A stretch of 64,000 nt of DNA from Halorientalis sp. IM1011 (GCF_001989615.1 NZ_CP019067.1:186001-250000), one strand, 5' to 3'; counted from the first letter of the stretch, positions 52,400 to 61,181 are shown. The notes: generated by a model from the letters alone, not told the origin. Numbers and translations are program-made.

Positions 52400-53134
52400 A
52401 TGGAGCTCACGGAGCAGTTAGAGTTCGGGCACCGCGGGCGCAAGGACGTGTACGAGTACGTCGAGAGTCACGGTGACGTATCCCAATCGACGGCGCGTGA
52501 TGCCCTGAACATGGAGCCACGGGAGTTCGGCCACCACGTGGCGATCCTGAAACGCGACGGGGTCCTCACGGAGACCGAAGAGGGGCACCTCCAGATATCC
52601 TACGACGAGGGGGCGCAGGAGGAGTACGAAGAAGACGATATCGAGTACACCATCCGGCAGGCCCGGCAGGCGGACATGACGGGGATCGTCGGCGTGATGC
52701 GGTCGGCGATCGACGCGGAGACCTACGTGGTCGCCGAGAGCGTCGCGGACATGATCGACCACGAGGAGGTCCTGCTCCGGCACAACGAACTGGAGTCGCG
52801 GATGTTCTTCGTGGCCTGCGTCGAGGGCGACGTGGTCGGCTGGGTTCACCTCGACCACCCGGAGATGGAGAAGCTGTCACACACGGCCGAACTCACCGTC
52901 GGCGTTCTGGACGAGTACCGGGGACACGGGGTCGGCAGTCACCTCCTCCAGCGCGGGCTGGAGTGGGCCGCTCAGCAGGGCTACGAGCGGATCTACAACA
53001 GCGTCCCGTCGACCAACGAGGTCGCCATCGAGTTCCTGAAAGAACACGGCTGGGAGGAGGAAGCCCGGCGCGAGGACCACTACAAACTCGACGGCGACTA
53101 CATCGACGAGGTGATGCTGGCGATCGACCTCTAG
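52400..53134 (+). CDS. HTH-GNAT fusion: GNAT N-acetyltransferase with DNA-binding-like N-terminus
   Basis: 244 residues. Residues 1-75 look like a winged helix (DVSQSTARDALNMEPREFGH, then a wing with TETEEGHLQIS). From about residue 82 a GNAT domain follows: YTIRQARQADMTGIVGVMRS, VGWVHLDHPEME, and the acetyl-CoA loop VLDEYRGHGVGSHLLQRGLE, ending PSTNEVAIEFLKEHGWEEEA. Such fusions may acetylate proteins or small molecules while bound at DNA. ATG 52400 lies about 27 bases after a TATA-like GTTAAGTAT, so it is likely leaderless. The stop is in a CTAG shared with the next convergent gene. Confidence 0.85.
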   Translation: MELTEQLEFGHRGRKDVYEYVESHGDVSQSTARDALNMEPREFGHHVAILKRDGVLTETEEGHLQISYDEGAQEEYEEDDIEYTIRQARQADMTGIVGVMRSAIDAETYVVAESVADMIDHEEVLLRHNELESRMFFVACVEGDVVGWVHLDHPEMEKLSHTAELTVGVLDEYRGHGVGSHLLQRGLEWAAQQGYERIYNSVPSTNEVAIEFLKEHGWEEEARREDHYKLDGDYIDEVMLAIDL

Positions 53135-53286
53135 AGGTCTGCGTCGTCCAGTGGATCGGCAACGACACCGTCTTTCTGCGCCCAGACCCGGGCGTGACCG
53201 GCACACACCAGTCGGTTATCCGCCCAGGGAATGTGTAACTCGACGGCGGCCGCCGCCTCGCAATCGGCCTCCGAACAGGTGGCCAT
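53131..53286 (-). CDS. Small cysteine-rich protein (putative zinc-binding, 51 aa)
   Basis: ATG at 53284-53286 gives 51 residues: MATCSEADCEAAAAVELHIP, then WADNRLVCAGHARVWAQKDG. CSEADC and CAGH could form one zinc site of the Cys-Cys-Cys-His kind. Haloarchaea have many proteins of this build. It lies between the GNAT gene and the DUF456 gene, and its function is unknown. Confidence 0.6.
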   Translation of the reverse strand: MATCSEADCEAAAAVELHIPWADNRLVCAGHARVWAQKDGVVADPLDDADL

Positions 53287-53323
53287 GCGTGACCGTTGGC
53301 GCCCGCCCACTTCGTTCACTCGA

Positions 53324-53836
53324 TTAGATCAACACGGCGAGCAGGAACCCGAGGACGAGCAACGTCGTCAGCAGGAACTGCGCCACGGTGCTGGCGAGCA
53401 TCCCGACGGTCGTGTAGACGGCCGTGCGCGCGCTGGAACCGGTGTCGCCGGTGCGTTGCAGTTCCGACAGGAAGACGACGCTGGCGACGCCGGCGAGGAT
53501 ACCGAACGGACCGGCGACGAAAAAGAGGAGGAAGCCTGCCACCCCTGCGATGACCGTCGTCAGGTTCCCGGCCCCGCTGACTTTCGCCGACACCGCACCG
53601 GCGAACCAGTCGATGACGACGATCAGCAGCCCCAGCAGCGTCAGCGCGCCCAGCACGAGCAGGCCGGGATCGACGTAGCCCGTCGACCACCAGTAGAGGT
53701 AGACGCCCCCCAGTGAGAGGAGGGCGCCGGGAACCAGCGGGACGAGTGATCCGACGACGCCGGCCAGCGCCAGTCCGACTGCGAGCCATACCACGAGGTC
53801 GGTGCCGAGAACGGTCGTGAGGACAGGTCCAGTCAT
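53324..53836 (-). CDS. DUF456 family membrane protein
   Basis: 170 residues with about four to five hydrophobic helices. The family hallmarks are LAGVVGSLVPLVPGALLSLGG near the N-terminus and a Gly-rich helix FLLFFVAGPFGILAG. DUF456 proteins are conserved in bacteria and archaea without known function. The ATG overlaps the TmcA stop by four bases (ATGA), so it is translationally coupled to TmcA. Confidence 0.85.
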   Translation of the reverse strand: MTGPVLTTVLGTDLVVWLAVGLALAGVVGSLVPLVPGALLSLGGVYLYWWSTGYVDPGLLVLGALTLLGLLIVVIDWFAGAVSAKVSGAGNLTTVIAGVAGFLLFFVAGPFGILAGVASVVFLSELQRTGDTGSSARTAVYTTVGMLASTVAQFLLTTLLVLGFLLAVLI

Positions 53837-56079
53837 CTGTATCGATCGGCCTCCGTGTGTGCCGCGTCCGAGCCGAACGCGTCGACGAGCGGTTCCAGCG
53901 CGTCGCCGAGCGCACGCATCGCCTGCGCCGTCGAGTGATAGTTGAGATCGGCCGCTACTTCGTCCCACGGGCGTCCCTGCAGAGGTTTCACGACCAGCAG
54001 TCGCTCCTCGCGGGCCGTGAGGTCCAGTTCGGTATCCCCGACGAAGTACGCGACCACCAGCCGGCGGTAGGACCCAGGGGCCATGTCGAACAGGCCGGGG
54101 CCGAAGGCCGCGCTCGCGACGTGTCGCCACTCCCAGTCGTCGAGGTCGGGGTCGCCGTCCCGGTCCAGCGCCGAGAGCGTCGCTCGCGCCACGTCCGGAT
54201 CGAGGTCGGCGAGCGGGTCCGCCAGCACGTCGCCGACGCGCGCGACGAACTGGTCGGCGTGACGTTCGAACAGATCGGTCCCCGCCTCACTCGTGGGGTC
54301 GAGCATGAGTGCGGAATACTCGCCGCTCTCGTCGTTGCGGGTCGTCGAGAGATGTACGGATCGATAGCCGTTGGCGGCCCAGAAGGAGAGCAGTTCCGGG
54401 GTCGCGCCGTAGCCGACGCCGAGCCAGTCGGCAGTTGTGGCGAACTCCGCGCGGATCTCGTCGAGGAGGCGCGACCCGAGGCCACGCGACCGGGCCGCGT
54501 GGTGGGTCGCGATGCGGAGGACGCGGTAGCCGACCGGGACGCCGGCGGACTCGTCGCGGAGCTGGGTCGTCAGCACGTCCGGGAGCATGTTCCCGCGGAT
54601 CCGGCCGCCGTCGTACATGTCCGCGCGCGTCCCGGCGTCGAGCCCGCCCTCGCGAGCCAGCAGCGCGACGGAGACGACGTGGCCGTCGTGGACGAGCGCG
54701 CGGACCGCAACGTTCGGGGCGTCCAGCAACCGCGCCAGATCGTCGGGTTCGGTCCGGTAGTGGGCGAGCACGAGCAGTCCGAACACCTCCCGCAACAGGT
54801 GTTCGTCGGCCAGCAAGCCGGCAGCATCTATGGCCTCGTACGTCACGGTCTCGGGTCGTGCGTCATCCACGAGGGGATCGACCGGCGGCCGGGCGTCCAG
54901 CAACAGCGCCCGGAAGGCCCACACCTCTACTGGATCGCCCGCCGCGTAGCGGATCGGTTCGGCCATGCGGACCTCGATCACCTCGTGGTGGCTCTCGTCG
55001 AGGCGGTCCCGGAACCGCACGGAGAAACCTCGGCCTGCGCCCTCGTAGCCGTGGACGGTGGTGGTGAACGCGACTGCCGGCGCGTCGAGGAACGACTCGA
55101 GGACGTGGACCGGGAGGGCTGCGGCCTCGTCGACGATCACGGCGTCCGGGTCGCCGGGCAGGCCGTCCCCGTCGGCGCAGTCGGCCGCTCGCCGGAACCG
55201 AATCCGGCCGTCGGTGGCCCGCAGGTCGTGGGGCGTCTCCGGGTCGTCGACGGAGACGAGGGCGTCTGCGCCAGCGAGGCGCTCGCGGGCACGTGCGAGG
55301 ACTTCCGCAGCGTTGCGATAGGTCGGGGCTGCGACCAGCACGTCTCGGCCGGCGAGCGCGAGCGCCCCGGCGGCCAGTCCCGCGGCGCTGGATTTCCCGC
55401 GCCCGCGGTCGGCCTCGACCACGACGGCCGCCCCCTCGTCGCGGAGGCGTTCGAGTTCGTTCACGGCCGTCGCCTGATCGTCCGTCAGGCAAGCTTCGTA
55501 GACGGCATCGGGGAACGTGCGTCCGTCGGGCACGGAGAGCCCGCCACCAGCCCGCACCGGCGCGGGATCGGTCAGCCCGTCGCGTTCGACTCGCTCGGCG
55601 CCGACGTCGACGATGGCGATCCCGGGGTGTGCCCGGAGCGTCTCGACCAGCCGGTGGCGGAAGTTCCCGGTGACGGCGGACAGGTCGGCGGGCGGAACCG
55701 CGAGTCCCTCGTCGAACCCGTCGCGGCGGTCGGGCCAGTCGTCGAGCGGTGGGGTCAGCAGGATCAGGAGACCGCCACCGTCCACGACGCCGACGGCCCG
55801 ACCGATCGCGTTGGGGCGACAGGCCGCGTGCAGGTCGAGGACGACGGCGTCACGGGTGGTGCCGAGCAGTTCCGCGGAGCGCTCGGGCAGGAGGTGTTCG
55901 CAGTCGAGGGCGGGGTCGGGACCGACGAGGGTCGCGTCGGATCGGTCGATTCCCGCGGCGTCGAGCGCGTCGGCCGCGGTGCGGCGCGTCCCGTCCGGCT
56001 CCCCCGCGAGGACGAGCAGCCGGCGCTCGTCCGTCTCGCGGGCTTGCTCACGTAACCGGCGGACGACGCCGTCGATCAT
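53833..56079 (-). CDS. tmcA: tRNA(Met) cytidine acetyltransferase TmcA
   Basis: 748 residues, the archaeal TmcA/Nat10 homologue that makes N4-acetylcytidine in RNA using acetyl-CoA and ATP. An N-terminal DUF1726 domain is followed by the P-loop VVVEADRGRGKSSAAGLAAG and Walker B VIVDEAAALPV of the helicase-like module. The GNAT domain follows with RVLRIATHHAARSRGLGSRL. A C-terminal tRNA-binding tail is rich in Arg and Asp. In archaea many RNAs besides elongator tRNA-Met may be modified. It is upstream of the DUF456 gene in one transcript. Confidence 0.94.
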   Translation of the reverse strand: MIDGVVRRLREQARETDERRLLVLAGEPDGTRRTAADALDAAGIDRSDATLVGPDPALDCEHLLPERSAELLGTTRDAVVLDLHAACRPNAIGRAVGVVDGGGLLILLTPPLDDWPDRRDGFDEGLAVPPADLSAVTGNFRHRLVETLRAHPGIAIVDVGAERVERDGLTDPAPVRAGGGLSVPDGRTFPDAVYEACLTDDQATAVNELERLRDEGAAVVVEADRGRGKSSAAGLAAGALALAGRDVLVAAPTYRNAAEVLARARERLAGADALVSVDDPETPHDLRATDGRIRFRRAADCADGDGLPGDPDAVIVDEAAALPVHVLESFLDAPAVAFTTTVHGYEGAGRGFSVRFRDRLDESHHEVIEVRMAEPIRYAAGDPVEVWAFRALLLDARPPVDPLVDDARPETVTYEAIDAAGLLADEHLLREVFGLLVLAHYRTEPDDLARLLDAPNVAVRALVHDGHVVSVALLAREGGLDAGTRADMYDGGRIRGNMLPDVLTTQLRDESAGVPVGYRVLRIATHHAARSRGLGSRLLDEIRAEFATTADWLGVGYGATPELLSFWAANGYRSVHLSTTRNDESGEYSALMLDPTSEAGTDLFERHADQFVARVGDVLADPLADLDPDVARATLSALDRDGDPDLDDWEWRHVASAAFGPGLFDMAPGSYRRLVVAYFVGDTELDLTAREERLLVVKPLQGRPWDEVAADLNYHSTAQAMRALGDALEPLVDAFGSDAAHTEADRYR

Positions 56080-56239
56080 ACAGCCTCATCGACGAGCCGC
56101 GGGCTTGGGTCTGGCGGTCTCGGGGGTCCGCGAGCGCATCGAGGGACTGTCGTCGGTCGTGAGCAGGGCCCGGCCGAACCAACCGGCCCAGAAATCACAT
56201 GTGGACGGCTGACACGGTTGTGGCGGCATCGAAAGCGCT

Positions 56240-56386
56240 TTTAGCAGGGGATAGCCAATGAAGGGTACAGCCTGCGCGGGGTTGATGATGCTCCTAGCCT
56301 CTCAGGACTTTACCGTCGGCCGGCACGGACGATCGGCCGACTCTCAGGCGGGGGAGCGCGAGCCCACGCGCGGGAGGTGATTACCA
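56240..56386 (+). promoter_or_regulatory. Promoter and structured leader of the L7Ae operon
   Basis: GCTTTTAGC (near 56238-56246) is the best TATA candidate; a start near 56270 leaves about 115 bases of leader. GTCGGCCG (56315-56322), loop of 11, CGGCCGAC (56334-56341) is a perfect 8-bp stem. AGCCTG (near 56269-56274) can pair with CAGGACT (56303-56309) with one bulge around TTGATGATG. A strong GGAGGTGA site (56373-56380) precedes ATG 56387. L7Ae binds kink-turns and autoregulates in some archaea. The rest of the 56080-56239 gap shows nothing recognisable. Confidence 0.5.
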
Positions 56387-56749
56387 ATGTCAGTATACGT
56401 CGATTTCGACGTCCCAGCCGACCTCGCAGAGGACGCCCTCGAGGCGCTCGAGGTCGCACGGGACACAGGAGTTGTAAAGAAAGGGACAAACGAGACGACC
56501 AAAGCAGTCGAGCGAGGGAACGCGGACCTCGTGTTCATCGCCGAAGACGTTCAGCCCGAGGAGATCGTCATGCATCTCCCCGAGCTGGCCGACGAGAAGG
56601 ACGTTCCCTATCTGTTCGTCGAGTCCCAGTCCGACGTGGGTCACGCAGCCGGACTGGAAGTCGGCAGTGCCGCGGCGGCCATCGTCACGGCCGGCGACGC
56701 CAGCGGCGACGTCGACGACATCGCAGAGAAACTCGAGGACCTCCAGTAG
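56387..56749 (+). CDS. rpl7ae: Large ribosomal subunit protein eL8 (L7Ae), kink-turn binder
   Basis: 120 residues. It begins [20 protein letters not shown]. The RNA-contact motif is [20 protein letters not shown], followed by [21 protein letters not shown]7Ae is a shared component of the ribosome, C/D and H/ACA RNPs and RNase P, recognising kink-turns. Its strong Shine-Dalgarno site and long leader contrast with the leaderless genes around it. It heads the L7Ae-S28e-L24e-Ndk operon. Confidence 0.97.
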   Translation: MSVYVDFDVPADLAEDALEALEVARDTGVVKKGTNETTKAVERGNADLVFIAEDVQPEEIVMHLPELADEKDVPYLFVESQSDVGHAAGLEVGSAAAAIVTAGDASGDVDDIAEKLEDLQ

Positions 56750-56759
56750 GTGACTCGAT

Positions 56760-56990
56760 ATGAGCGCAGAAGAAACTGAAGACGACGGCGGCTCGACGCC
56801 CGCGGAGGTCATCGAGGTCGTCGGCCGAACCGGGATGCACGGGGAGGCCATGCAGGTCAAGTGTCGCATCCGCGAGGGCGAGAACCAGGGCCGCATCATC
56901 ACCCGGAACGTCCTCGGCCCGGTGCGCGAGGGCGACGTGCTACAGCTCCGGGAGACGGCCCGCGAGGCCGACCAGATCGGAGGACAATAA
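56760..56990 (+). CDS. rps28e: Small ribosomal subunit protein eS28
   Basis: 76 residues with the S28e core [20 protein letters not shown], then [20 protein letters not shown] and [19 protein letters not shown]. The fold is a small OB-like barrel near the mRNA exit. The stop and L24e ATG overlap as TAATG. Confidence 0.96.
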   Translation: MSAEETEDDGGSTPAEVIEVVGRTGMHGEAMQVKCRIREGENQGRIITRNVLGPVREGDVLQLRETAREADQIGGQ

Positions 56991-57457
56991 TGCCACGAAC
57001 CCGCGAATGTGACTTCTGTGGCGACGACATCGAACCCGGCACGGGCACCATGTTCGTGCAGAACGACGGGTCGACCGTCATGTTCTGCTCCTCGAAGTGC
57101 GAGAAGAACGCCGACCTCGGCCGCGAGGCCCGCGACGTGGGCTGGACCGAGGCCGGCCGTGCCGCCGGCGGCAAGCGCGCCGCCGAGACGGCCGACGAAC
57201 CCGACGAGGAACCCGAAGCCGAGGAAGAATCCGAAGCCGAACCCGAAGACCCGGCCGCGACCGAGGCCGACGTCGTCGAGGACACGGGCGCAGCCCCCGA
57301 CCTCGAAGACGCCGAGTCCGAGGCCACGCCCGGCCCCGAGGGTGAGGGTGCCGACGAGGCGGCCGCCGACGCGGACGCCGACTCCGCCGAGGCCGTCGAC
57401 GAGGACGCGAGCGACGAAGAGGACGAAGACGCGGAAGAAGAGGAGGCCGAGGCGTAA
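56990..57457 (+). CDS. rpl24e: Large ribosomal subunit protein eL24 with long acidic tail
   Basis: 155 residues, more than twice the usual archaeal L24e length of about 60-65. The core is complete: RECDFCGDDIEPGTGTMFVQ and MFCSSKCEKNADLGREARDV, with the CxxC...CxxxC zinc site. From about residue 66 the chain becomes a Glu/Asp/Ala-rich tail (DEEPEAEEESEAEPEDPAAT and on) of about 90 residues, probably disordered. It is one base overlapped with S28e and directly abuts the Ndk ATG. Confidence 0.94.
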   Translation: MPRTRECDFCGDDIEPGTGTMFVQNDGSTVMFCSSKCEKNADLGREARDVGWTEAGRAAGGKRAAETADEPDEEPEAEEESEAEPEDPAATEADVVEDTGAAPDLEDAESEATPGPEGEGADEAAADADADSAEAVDEDASDEEDEDAEEEEAEA

Positions 57458-57931
57458 ATGAGTCATCACGACGAGCGCACGTTCGTGATGGTCAAGCCCG
57501 ACGGCGTCCAGCGCGGCCTGATCGGCGAGATCATCGGCCGTCTCGAAGAGCGCGGCCTGAAGCTCGCCGGTGCGAAGTTCATGCAGATCGACGAGGAACT
57601 CGCCCACGAGCACTACGGTGAACACGAGGACAAGCCCTTCTTCGACGGCCTGGTCGAGTTCATCACCTCCGGTCCGGTGATGGCCATGGTCTGGGAGGGC
57701 GCTGACGCCACCCGGCAGGTCCGCCAGATGATGGGAACGACCGACCCCGCCGAGGCCGCACCGGGCACCATCCGGGGCGACCTCGGCCTGGACCTCGGGC
57801 AGAACGTCATCCACGGCTCCGACCACGAGGATTCCGGCGCGAACGAGCGGGAGATCGACCTGTTCTTCGACGAGGAGGAACTGGTCGACTGGGAGAAATC
57901 GGACGCCGAGTGGGTGTACGAGGACGCGTAA
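57458..57931 (+). CDS. ndk: Nucleoside diphosphate kinase
   Basis: 157 residues. It transfers phosphate among nucleoside tri- and diphosphates via a phosphohistidine. The N-terminal [20 protein letters not shown] is followed by the active-site block [20 protein letters not shown] (His of HGSD). The chain carries the [20 protein letters not shown] extension common in archaea. It follows L24e with no gap and is the last gene of the operon. The gap to 57982 has no clear terminator. Confidence 0.96.
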   Translation: MSHHDERTFVMVKPDGVQRGLIGEIIGRLEERGLKLAGAKFMQIDEELAHEHYGEHEDKPFFDGLVEFITSGPVMAMVWEGADATRQVRQMMGTTDPAEAAPGTIRGDLGLDLGQNVIHGSDHEDSGANEREIDLFFDEEELVDWEKSDAEWVYEDA

Positions 57932-57981
57932 GCGACCGACGAATCCCGTCGCATTTTCCCTATTTTCACGGTCGAACAGCG

Positions 57982-58593
57982 TCAGTTGTCGTCGGGCCAC
58001 TCGTCGACCGGCAGGAGCCTGACGATCGGTTCCGGGGCAGTCCGTCGGATGACGGCGGCGATGTCCCAGAGCCGTTTGCGGAGCAGGACGTAGCCGGCCG
58101 AGACGGCGAGGGCGGCCACTGCCACCGCCCGGGTCGTCCTCGACCCGAGCGCGAGCATCGGGAGGCTGGCGACGGTCGCGACGGCGAGGTCCTCGGGTGC
58201 GCCGTCGTAGCGGATCACACGGCGGGCGCGCAGCCAGCGGCCCCGGACGTGGTCGAAGACGGCCTCGTCGGACTCGCGCCGCCACGGACGAGGTTCGGTG
58301 CTGCCGCCGAGGATGTCGGTCGTGGCGTGGACGCCGAAGCCGACGGCGAACGCGGCGAGTGTGATCGTCGTCGGCGAGGGGACGGCGGCCGCCGCGGCGA
58401 CGACGGCGGCGGCACCGACCGGGGCGAGAACGGGGAAGTGGAAGGTTCGGCGGTGCTCGAAGACCATATCGAGGTCCGGCAGGAAACCACCGAGAAAGCC
58501 AGCGGCCACCGCGGCCGGGGCTACCTCGGGGGCGAAGAACACGGTCACGCTCGCGAGGGCGGCCCCGAGGAACCCGTGAGTGGTCGCCATCAT
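57982..58593 (-). CDS. YdjM-like membrane-bound metal-dependent hydrolase family protein
   Basis: 203 residues. The N-terminus MMATTHGFLGAALASVTVFF carries the conserved THxxxG, followed by GGFLPDLDMVFEHRRTFHFP, the GxxxPDxD...HR...H block of the YdjM/YvsG family, usually read as a membrane metal site. HATTDILGG is a further conserved part. Four to five membrane helices follow. True enzymatic function is unproven in this family. Either of the two adjacent ATG codons can start it. Confidence 0.85.
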   Translation of the reverse strand: MMATTHGFLGAALASVTVFFAPEVAPAAVAAGFLGGFLPDLDMVFEHRRTFHFPVLAPVGAAAVVAAAAAVPSPTTITLAAFAVGFGVHATTDILGGSTEPRPWRRESDEAVFDHVRGRWLRARRVIRYDGAPEDLAVATVASLPMLALGSRTTRAVAVAALAVSAGYVLLRKRLWDIAAVIRRTAPEPIVRLLPVDEWPDDN

Positions 58594-58675
58594 CGCGTGT
58601 TCGAGAACGTAGTGGGCGAATCGAAAAGTCGTTTACGCCGGATATCCGCCCGACAGGACGATGATCCGGACGATC

Positions 58676-58918
58676 TTAGGCGCTACTGGTCGTGTTCGCG
58701 CCGGCGAAGATATCCATCGACGCCTCGACGAGAGCGATAACGGCCACCGCGAACGTCGAGAGGAGTCGTTCGACGAGCGAGAGGAACACGCGGTAGGTGC
58801 GGGCCACGCGCCGGCCGAGGCGGTAGGCCTGCCAGAGTCCGCGCAACAGGGTGGCCCGCTCCGGGTCGTCGATCTGATCGAGCATGCGCGAGACGCGGCC
58901 CGCGGGCGCGGTAGTCAT
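58676..58918 (-). CDS. Small haloarchaeal protein with one membrane helix, unknown
   Basis: ATG at 58916-58918 gives 80 residues beginning MTTAPAGRVSRMLDQIDDPE. A basic amphipathic region (ATLLRGLWQAYRLGRRVART) precedes a hydrophobic helix near the C-terminus (LLSTFAVAVIALVEASMDIF). There is no recognised family. It could be a small membrane-associated factor. The region 58594-58675 beside it is too short to say more. Confidence 0.55.
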   Translation of the reverse strand: MTTAPAGRVSRMLDQIDDPERATLLRGLWQAYRLGRRVARTYRVFLSLVERLLSTFAVAVIALVEASMDIFAGANTTSSA

Positions 58919-59037
58919 CGTACGTGCATTTTCCGCCAACCGGCGTCTTACACGTTTCGGCTCCCGACAACACTTCGAGATCGCGACCCGGCGGCCGCTA
59001 CCCGGCGTTTATGTCCCGTGCCCACGAATGTCGGGAC

Positions 59038-60285
59038 ATGCCCGGCATCAACTACGAGGACTTCCTCGACCTCGGCTACGAACCCCGCGATTCGGATCTG
59101 ATCTGTACCTTCGCCGTCGAACCCGCGAGCGACATGGACATGGACGACGCGGCCGGCCGCGTCGCCTCCGAGAGTTCCAACGGCACGTGGGCCGAACTCC
59201 AGGTCGAGGGGTCGATCACCGACCTCTCGGCGACGGCCTGTGCTATCGACGATAATCGGGTCACGGTGGCCTACCCCGACGCGCTGTTCGAGGATGGCAA
59301 CATGGCCCAGGTCCTCTCGTGTATCGCCGGCAACATCATGGGCATGAAAGCCGTCGAGCGCATCCGCCTGCTGGACTGTGACTGGCCCGAACCGCTGGCC
59401 ACCTCCTTCCCCGGACCGCAGTTCGGAACCGGCGTCCGCGAGGAGATCTTCGATGCGGGCGACCGCCCGATCACGGCGACGGTGCCCAAACCGAAGGTCG
59501 GACTGTCGACCGATCAGCACGCACAGATCGGCTACGAGGCCTGGACCGGCGGGCTCGACCTGCTCAAGGACGACGAGAACCTCACGAGTCAGGATTTCAA
59601 CCCCTTCGGGGACCGGCTCACGGAGTCGCTCGCCCAGCGCGACCGCGCCGAGGACGAAACCGGCGAGCGGAAGTCCTACCTCGTGAACGTCACGGCCGAC
59701 ACCCGGCGGATGCTCGAACGGGTCGACATGGTGGCCGAACACGGCGGCGAGTACGTCATGGTCGACGTGGTGACCTGTGGCTGGGCGGCCGTCCAGCGGG
59801 TTCGCGAGCGCTGCGAGGAGCACGGCCTCGCCATCCACGCCCACCGCGCGATGCACGCCGCCTTCGACCGGATTCCCGACCACGGGGTATCGATGCGCGT
59901 CATCGCACAGGTCGCCCGGCTCTGCGGTGCCGACCAGTTGCACACCGGTACCGCCGACCTGGGGAAACTCGAAAACGAGGACACCACGGGGATCAACGAG
60001 TGGCTCTATTCCGATCTGTACGGCCTGCACGACGTCCTCCCGGTCGCGTCGGGCGGCCTCCACCCCGGGCTCGTTCCGGAACTGATCGACCGGGTGGGAA
60101 CCAACGTCTGCGTGCAGGCCGGCGGCGGCGTCCACGGCCACCCCGACGGCACCCACGCTGGCGCGAAAGCGCTCCGGGCGGCGGTCGACGCCGCCGCTTC
60201 CGGCGAGAACATCGAGTCGAAGGCCGAGGACGTGCCGGAACTCGCGACTGCCATCGAGATGTGGGGAACCGAGACGCCGCGGTGA
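59038..60285 (+). CDS. rbcL: Ribulose-1,5-bisphosphate carboxylase, type III (archaeal)
   Basis: 415 residues. It converts ribulose 1,5-bisphosphate and CO2 to two 3-phosphoglycerates. The catalytic Lys in TVPKPKVGLS (KPK 151-153) and the carbamylated Lys motif GGLDLLKDDENLTSQDFNPF (K177, D179, E180) are intact. HAHRAMHAAFDR, HTGTADLGKLE and GGLHPGLVPE complete the active site. Type III enzymes act in nucleotide salvage rather than a Calvin cycle. ATG 59038 is preferred over in-frame ATG 59011 because a TATA-like GCGTTTATG lies about 30 bases upstream. It is convergent with the kinase-isomerase pair. Confidence 0.96.
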   Translation: MPGINYEDFLDLGYEPRDSDLICTFAVEPASDMDMDDAAGRVASESSNGTWAELQVEGSITDLSATACAIDDNRVTVAYPDALFEDGNMAQVLSCIAGNIMGMKAVERIRLLDCDWPEPLATSFPGPQFGTGVREEIFDAGDRPITATVPKPKVGLSTDQHAQIGYEAWTGGLDLLKDDENLTSQDFNPFGDRLTESLAQRDRAEDETGERKSYLVNVTADTRRMLERVDMVAEHGGEYVMVDVVTCGWAAVQRVRERCEEHGLAIHAHRAMHAAFDRIPDHGVSMRVIAQVARLCGADQLHTGTADLGKLENEDTTGINEWLYSDLYGLHDVLPVASGGLHPGLVPELIDRVGTNVCVQAGGGVHGHPDGTHAGAKALRAAVDAAASGENIESKAEDVPELATAIEMWGTETPR

Positions 60286-60286
60286 G

Positions 60287-61171
60287 TCAGTCGTCGAGTA
60301 GGCTTGCTACCCGGTCCCGTGACAGTGGGGCGTGCGGTCCGCGCTCGGCCGCGGCCAGGGCACCACAGGCGTTGCCGACGGCCAGACAGCGGTCGAAGTC
60401 CGGCTCTGCCCCGCCGTCGAGCCAGGTAGAGAGGAAGCCGGCGGCGAAGGCGTCGCCAGCACCGGTCGTATCGACGACCTCGATCGAGAACCCGTGGTGG
60501 CTGGCATAGTGCCCGCAGGGCGTCAGCACTTCTGCGCCTCCAGATCCGTGTTTGAGTACGACGGTTTTCTCCAGGTCGTCGGCCGGGCCGAAGTGATCCT
60601 CGATGGCCGTCGCCGCCTCGCGTTCGTTGACGAACACCAGATCGGCGCGGGCGAGCGGGGCCGCGAAGTCCCGGGCGTCGATCCGTCGTCCCGGGTCGAA
60701 ACTCACCCGGAGGCCGTGGTCGTGGGCGCGGTCGGCCAGCGCGGCGGCGGTCTCGGGGTCCTGACTCGTCAGGTGGAGGTGGTCGGCGGCCGCGATGTCC
60801 GCTTCGTCAAGATCGTCGGCCGCGAACGCCTCGTTTCCCCCGTCGTTGCCGAGGATCGCCACCTCACCGTCGGGGTCGACGACCAGGTACTTGACCGCGG
60901 TCTCGCCGTCCGTGACCACGAGCGGATCGCAGTCGACCCCGGCCGATTCGAGATTCCGGACCGCGCGGGTGCCGTGTTCGTCGTCGCCGACGCTGCCGAG
61001 GATCGCTGCCTCGTCCCCGAGCGCAGTCAGTCCGGTCGCGACGTTGCAGGCGCTCCCGCCACAGGCGTGGGTCTGGCCGGTGATCGTCGCCTCGCCGTCG
61101 GCGACGGGCAGTCGGTCGACCGAGAGGGTCACGTCCCAGTTGACGTGCCCGGCACAGATCACGCGCGCCAC
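60287..61171 (-). CDS. PfkB family sugar kinase, probable ribose-1-phosphate kinase
   Basis: 294 residues of the ribokinase/PfkB fold. It begins MARVICAGHVNWDVTLSVDR. The substrate signature is GGSACNVATGLTALG, and the catalytic block is VVDTTGAGDAFAAGFLSTWL with Asp in GAGD. It is placed between ribose-1,5-bisphosphate isomerase (10 bases upstream on the same strand) and RuBisCO. In haloarchaeal pentose bisphosphate pathways a PfkB kinase phosphorylates ribose-1-phosphate to ribose-1,5-bisphosphate, so that role is likely but inferred from context. The alternative is a general nucleoside or sugar kinase. Confidence 0.88.
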   Translation of the reverse strand: MARVICAGHVNWDVTLSVDRLPVADGEATITGQTHACGGSACNVATGLTALGDEAAILGSVGDDEHGTRAVRNLESAGVDCDPLVVTDGETAVKYLVVDPDGEVAILGNDGGNEAFAADDLDEADIAAADHLHLTSQDPETAAALADRAHDHGLRVSFDPGRRIDARDFAAPLARADLVFVNEREAATAIEDHFGPADDLEKTVVLKHGSGGAEVLTPCGHYASHHGFSIEVVDTTGAGDAFAAGFLSTWLDGGAEPDFDRCLAVGNACGALAAAERGPHAPLSRDRVASLLDD

Positions 61172-61181
61172 GGTTCACCTC

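Noticed and set aside
53857-56055. Long open frame antisense to tmcA (plus strand)
   Set aside because: It lies wholly within the clear TmcA gene, its composition is antisense-like, and it has no start signal or motif.
56283-56305. C/D box guide RNA at TGATGA
   Set aside because: No downstream CTGA box D occurs before the L7Ae start, so a standard C/D RNA is not supported.
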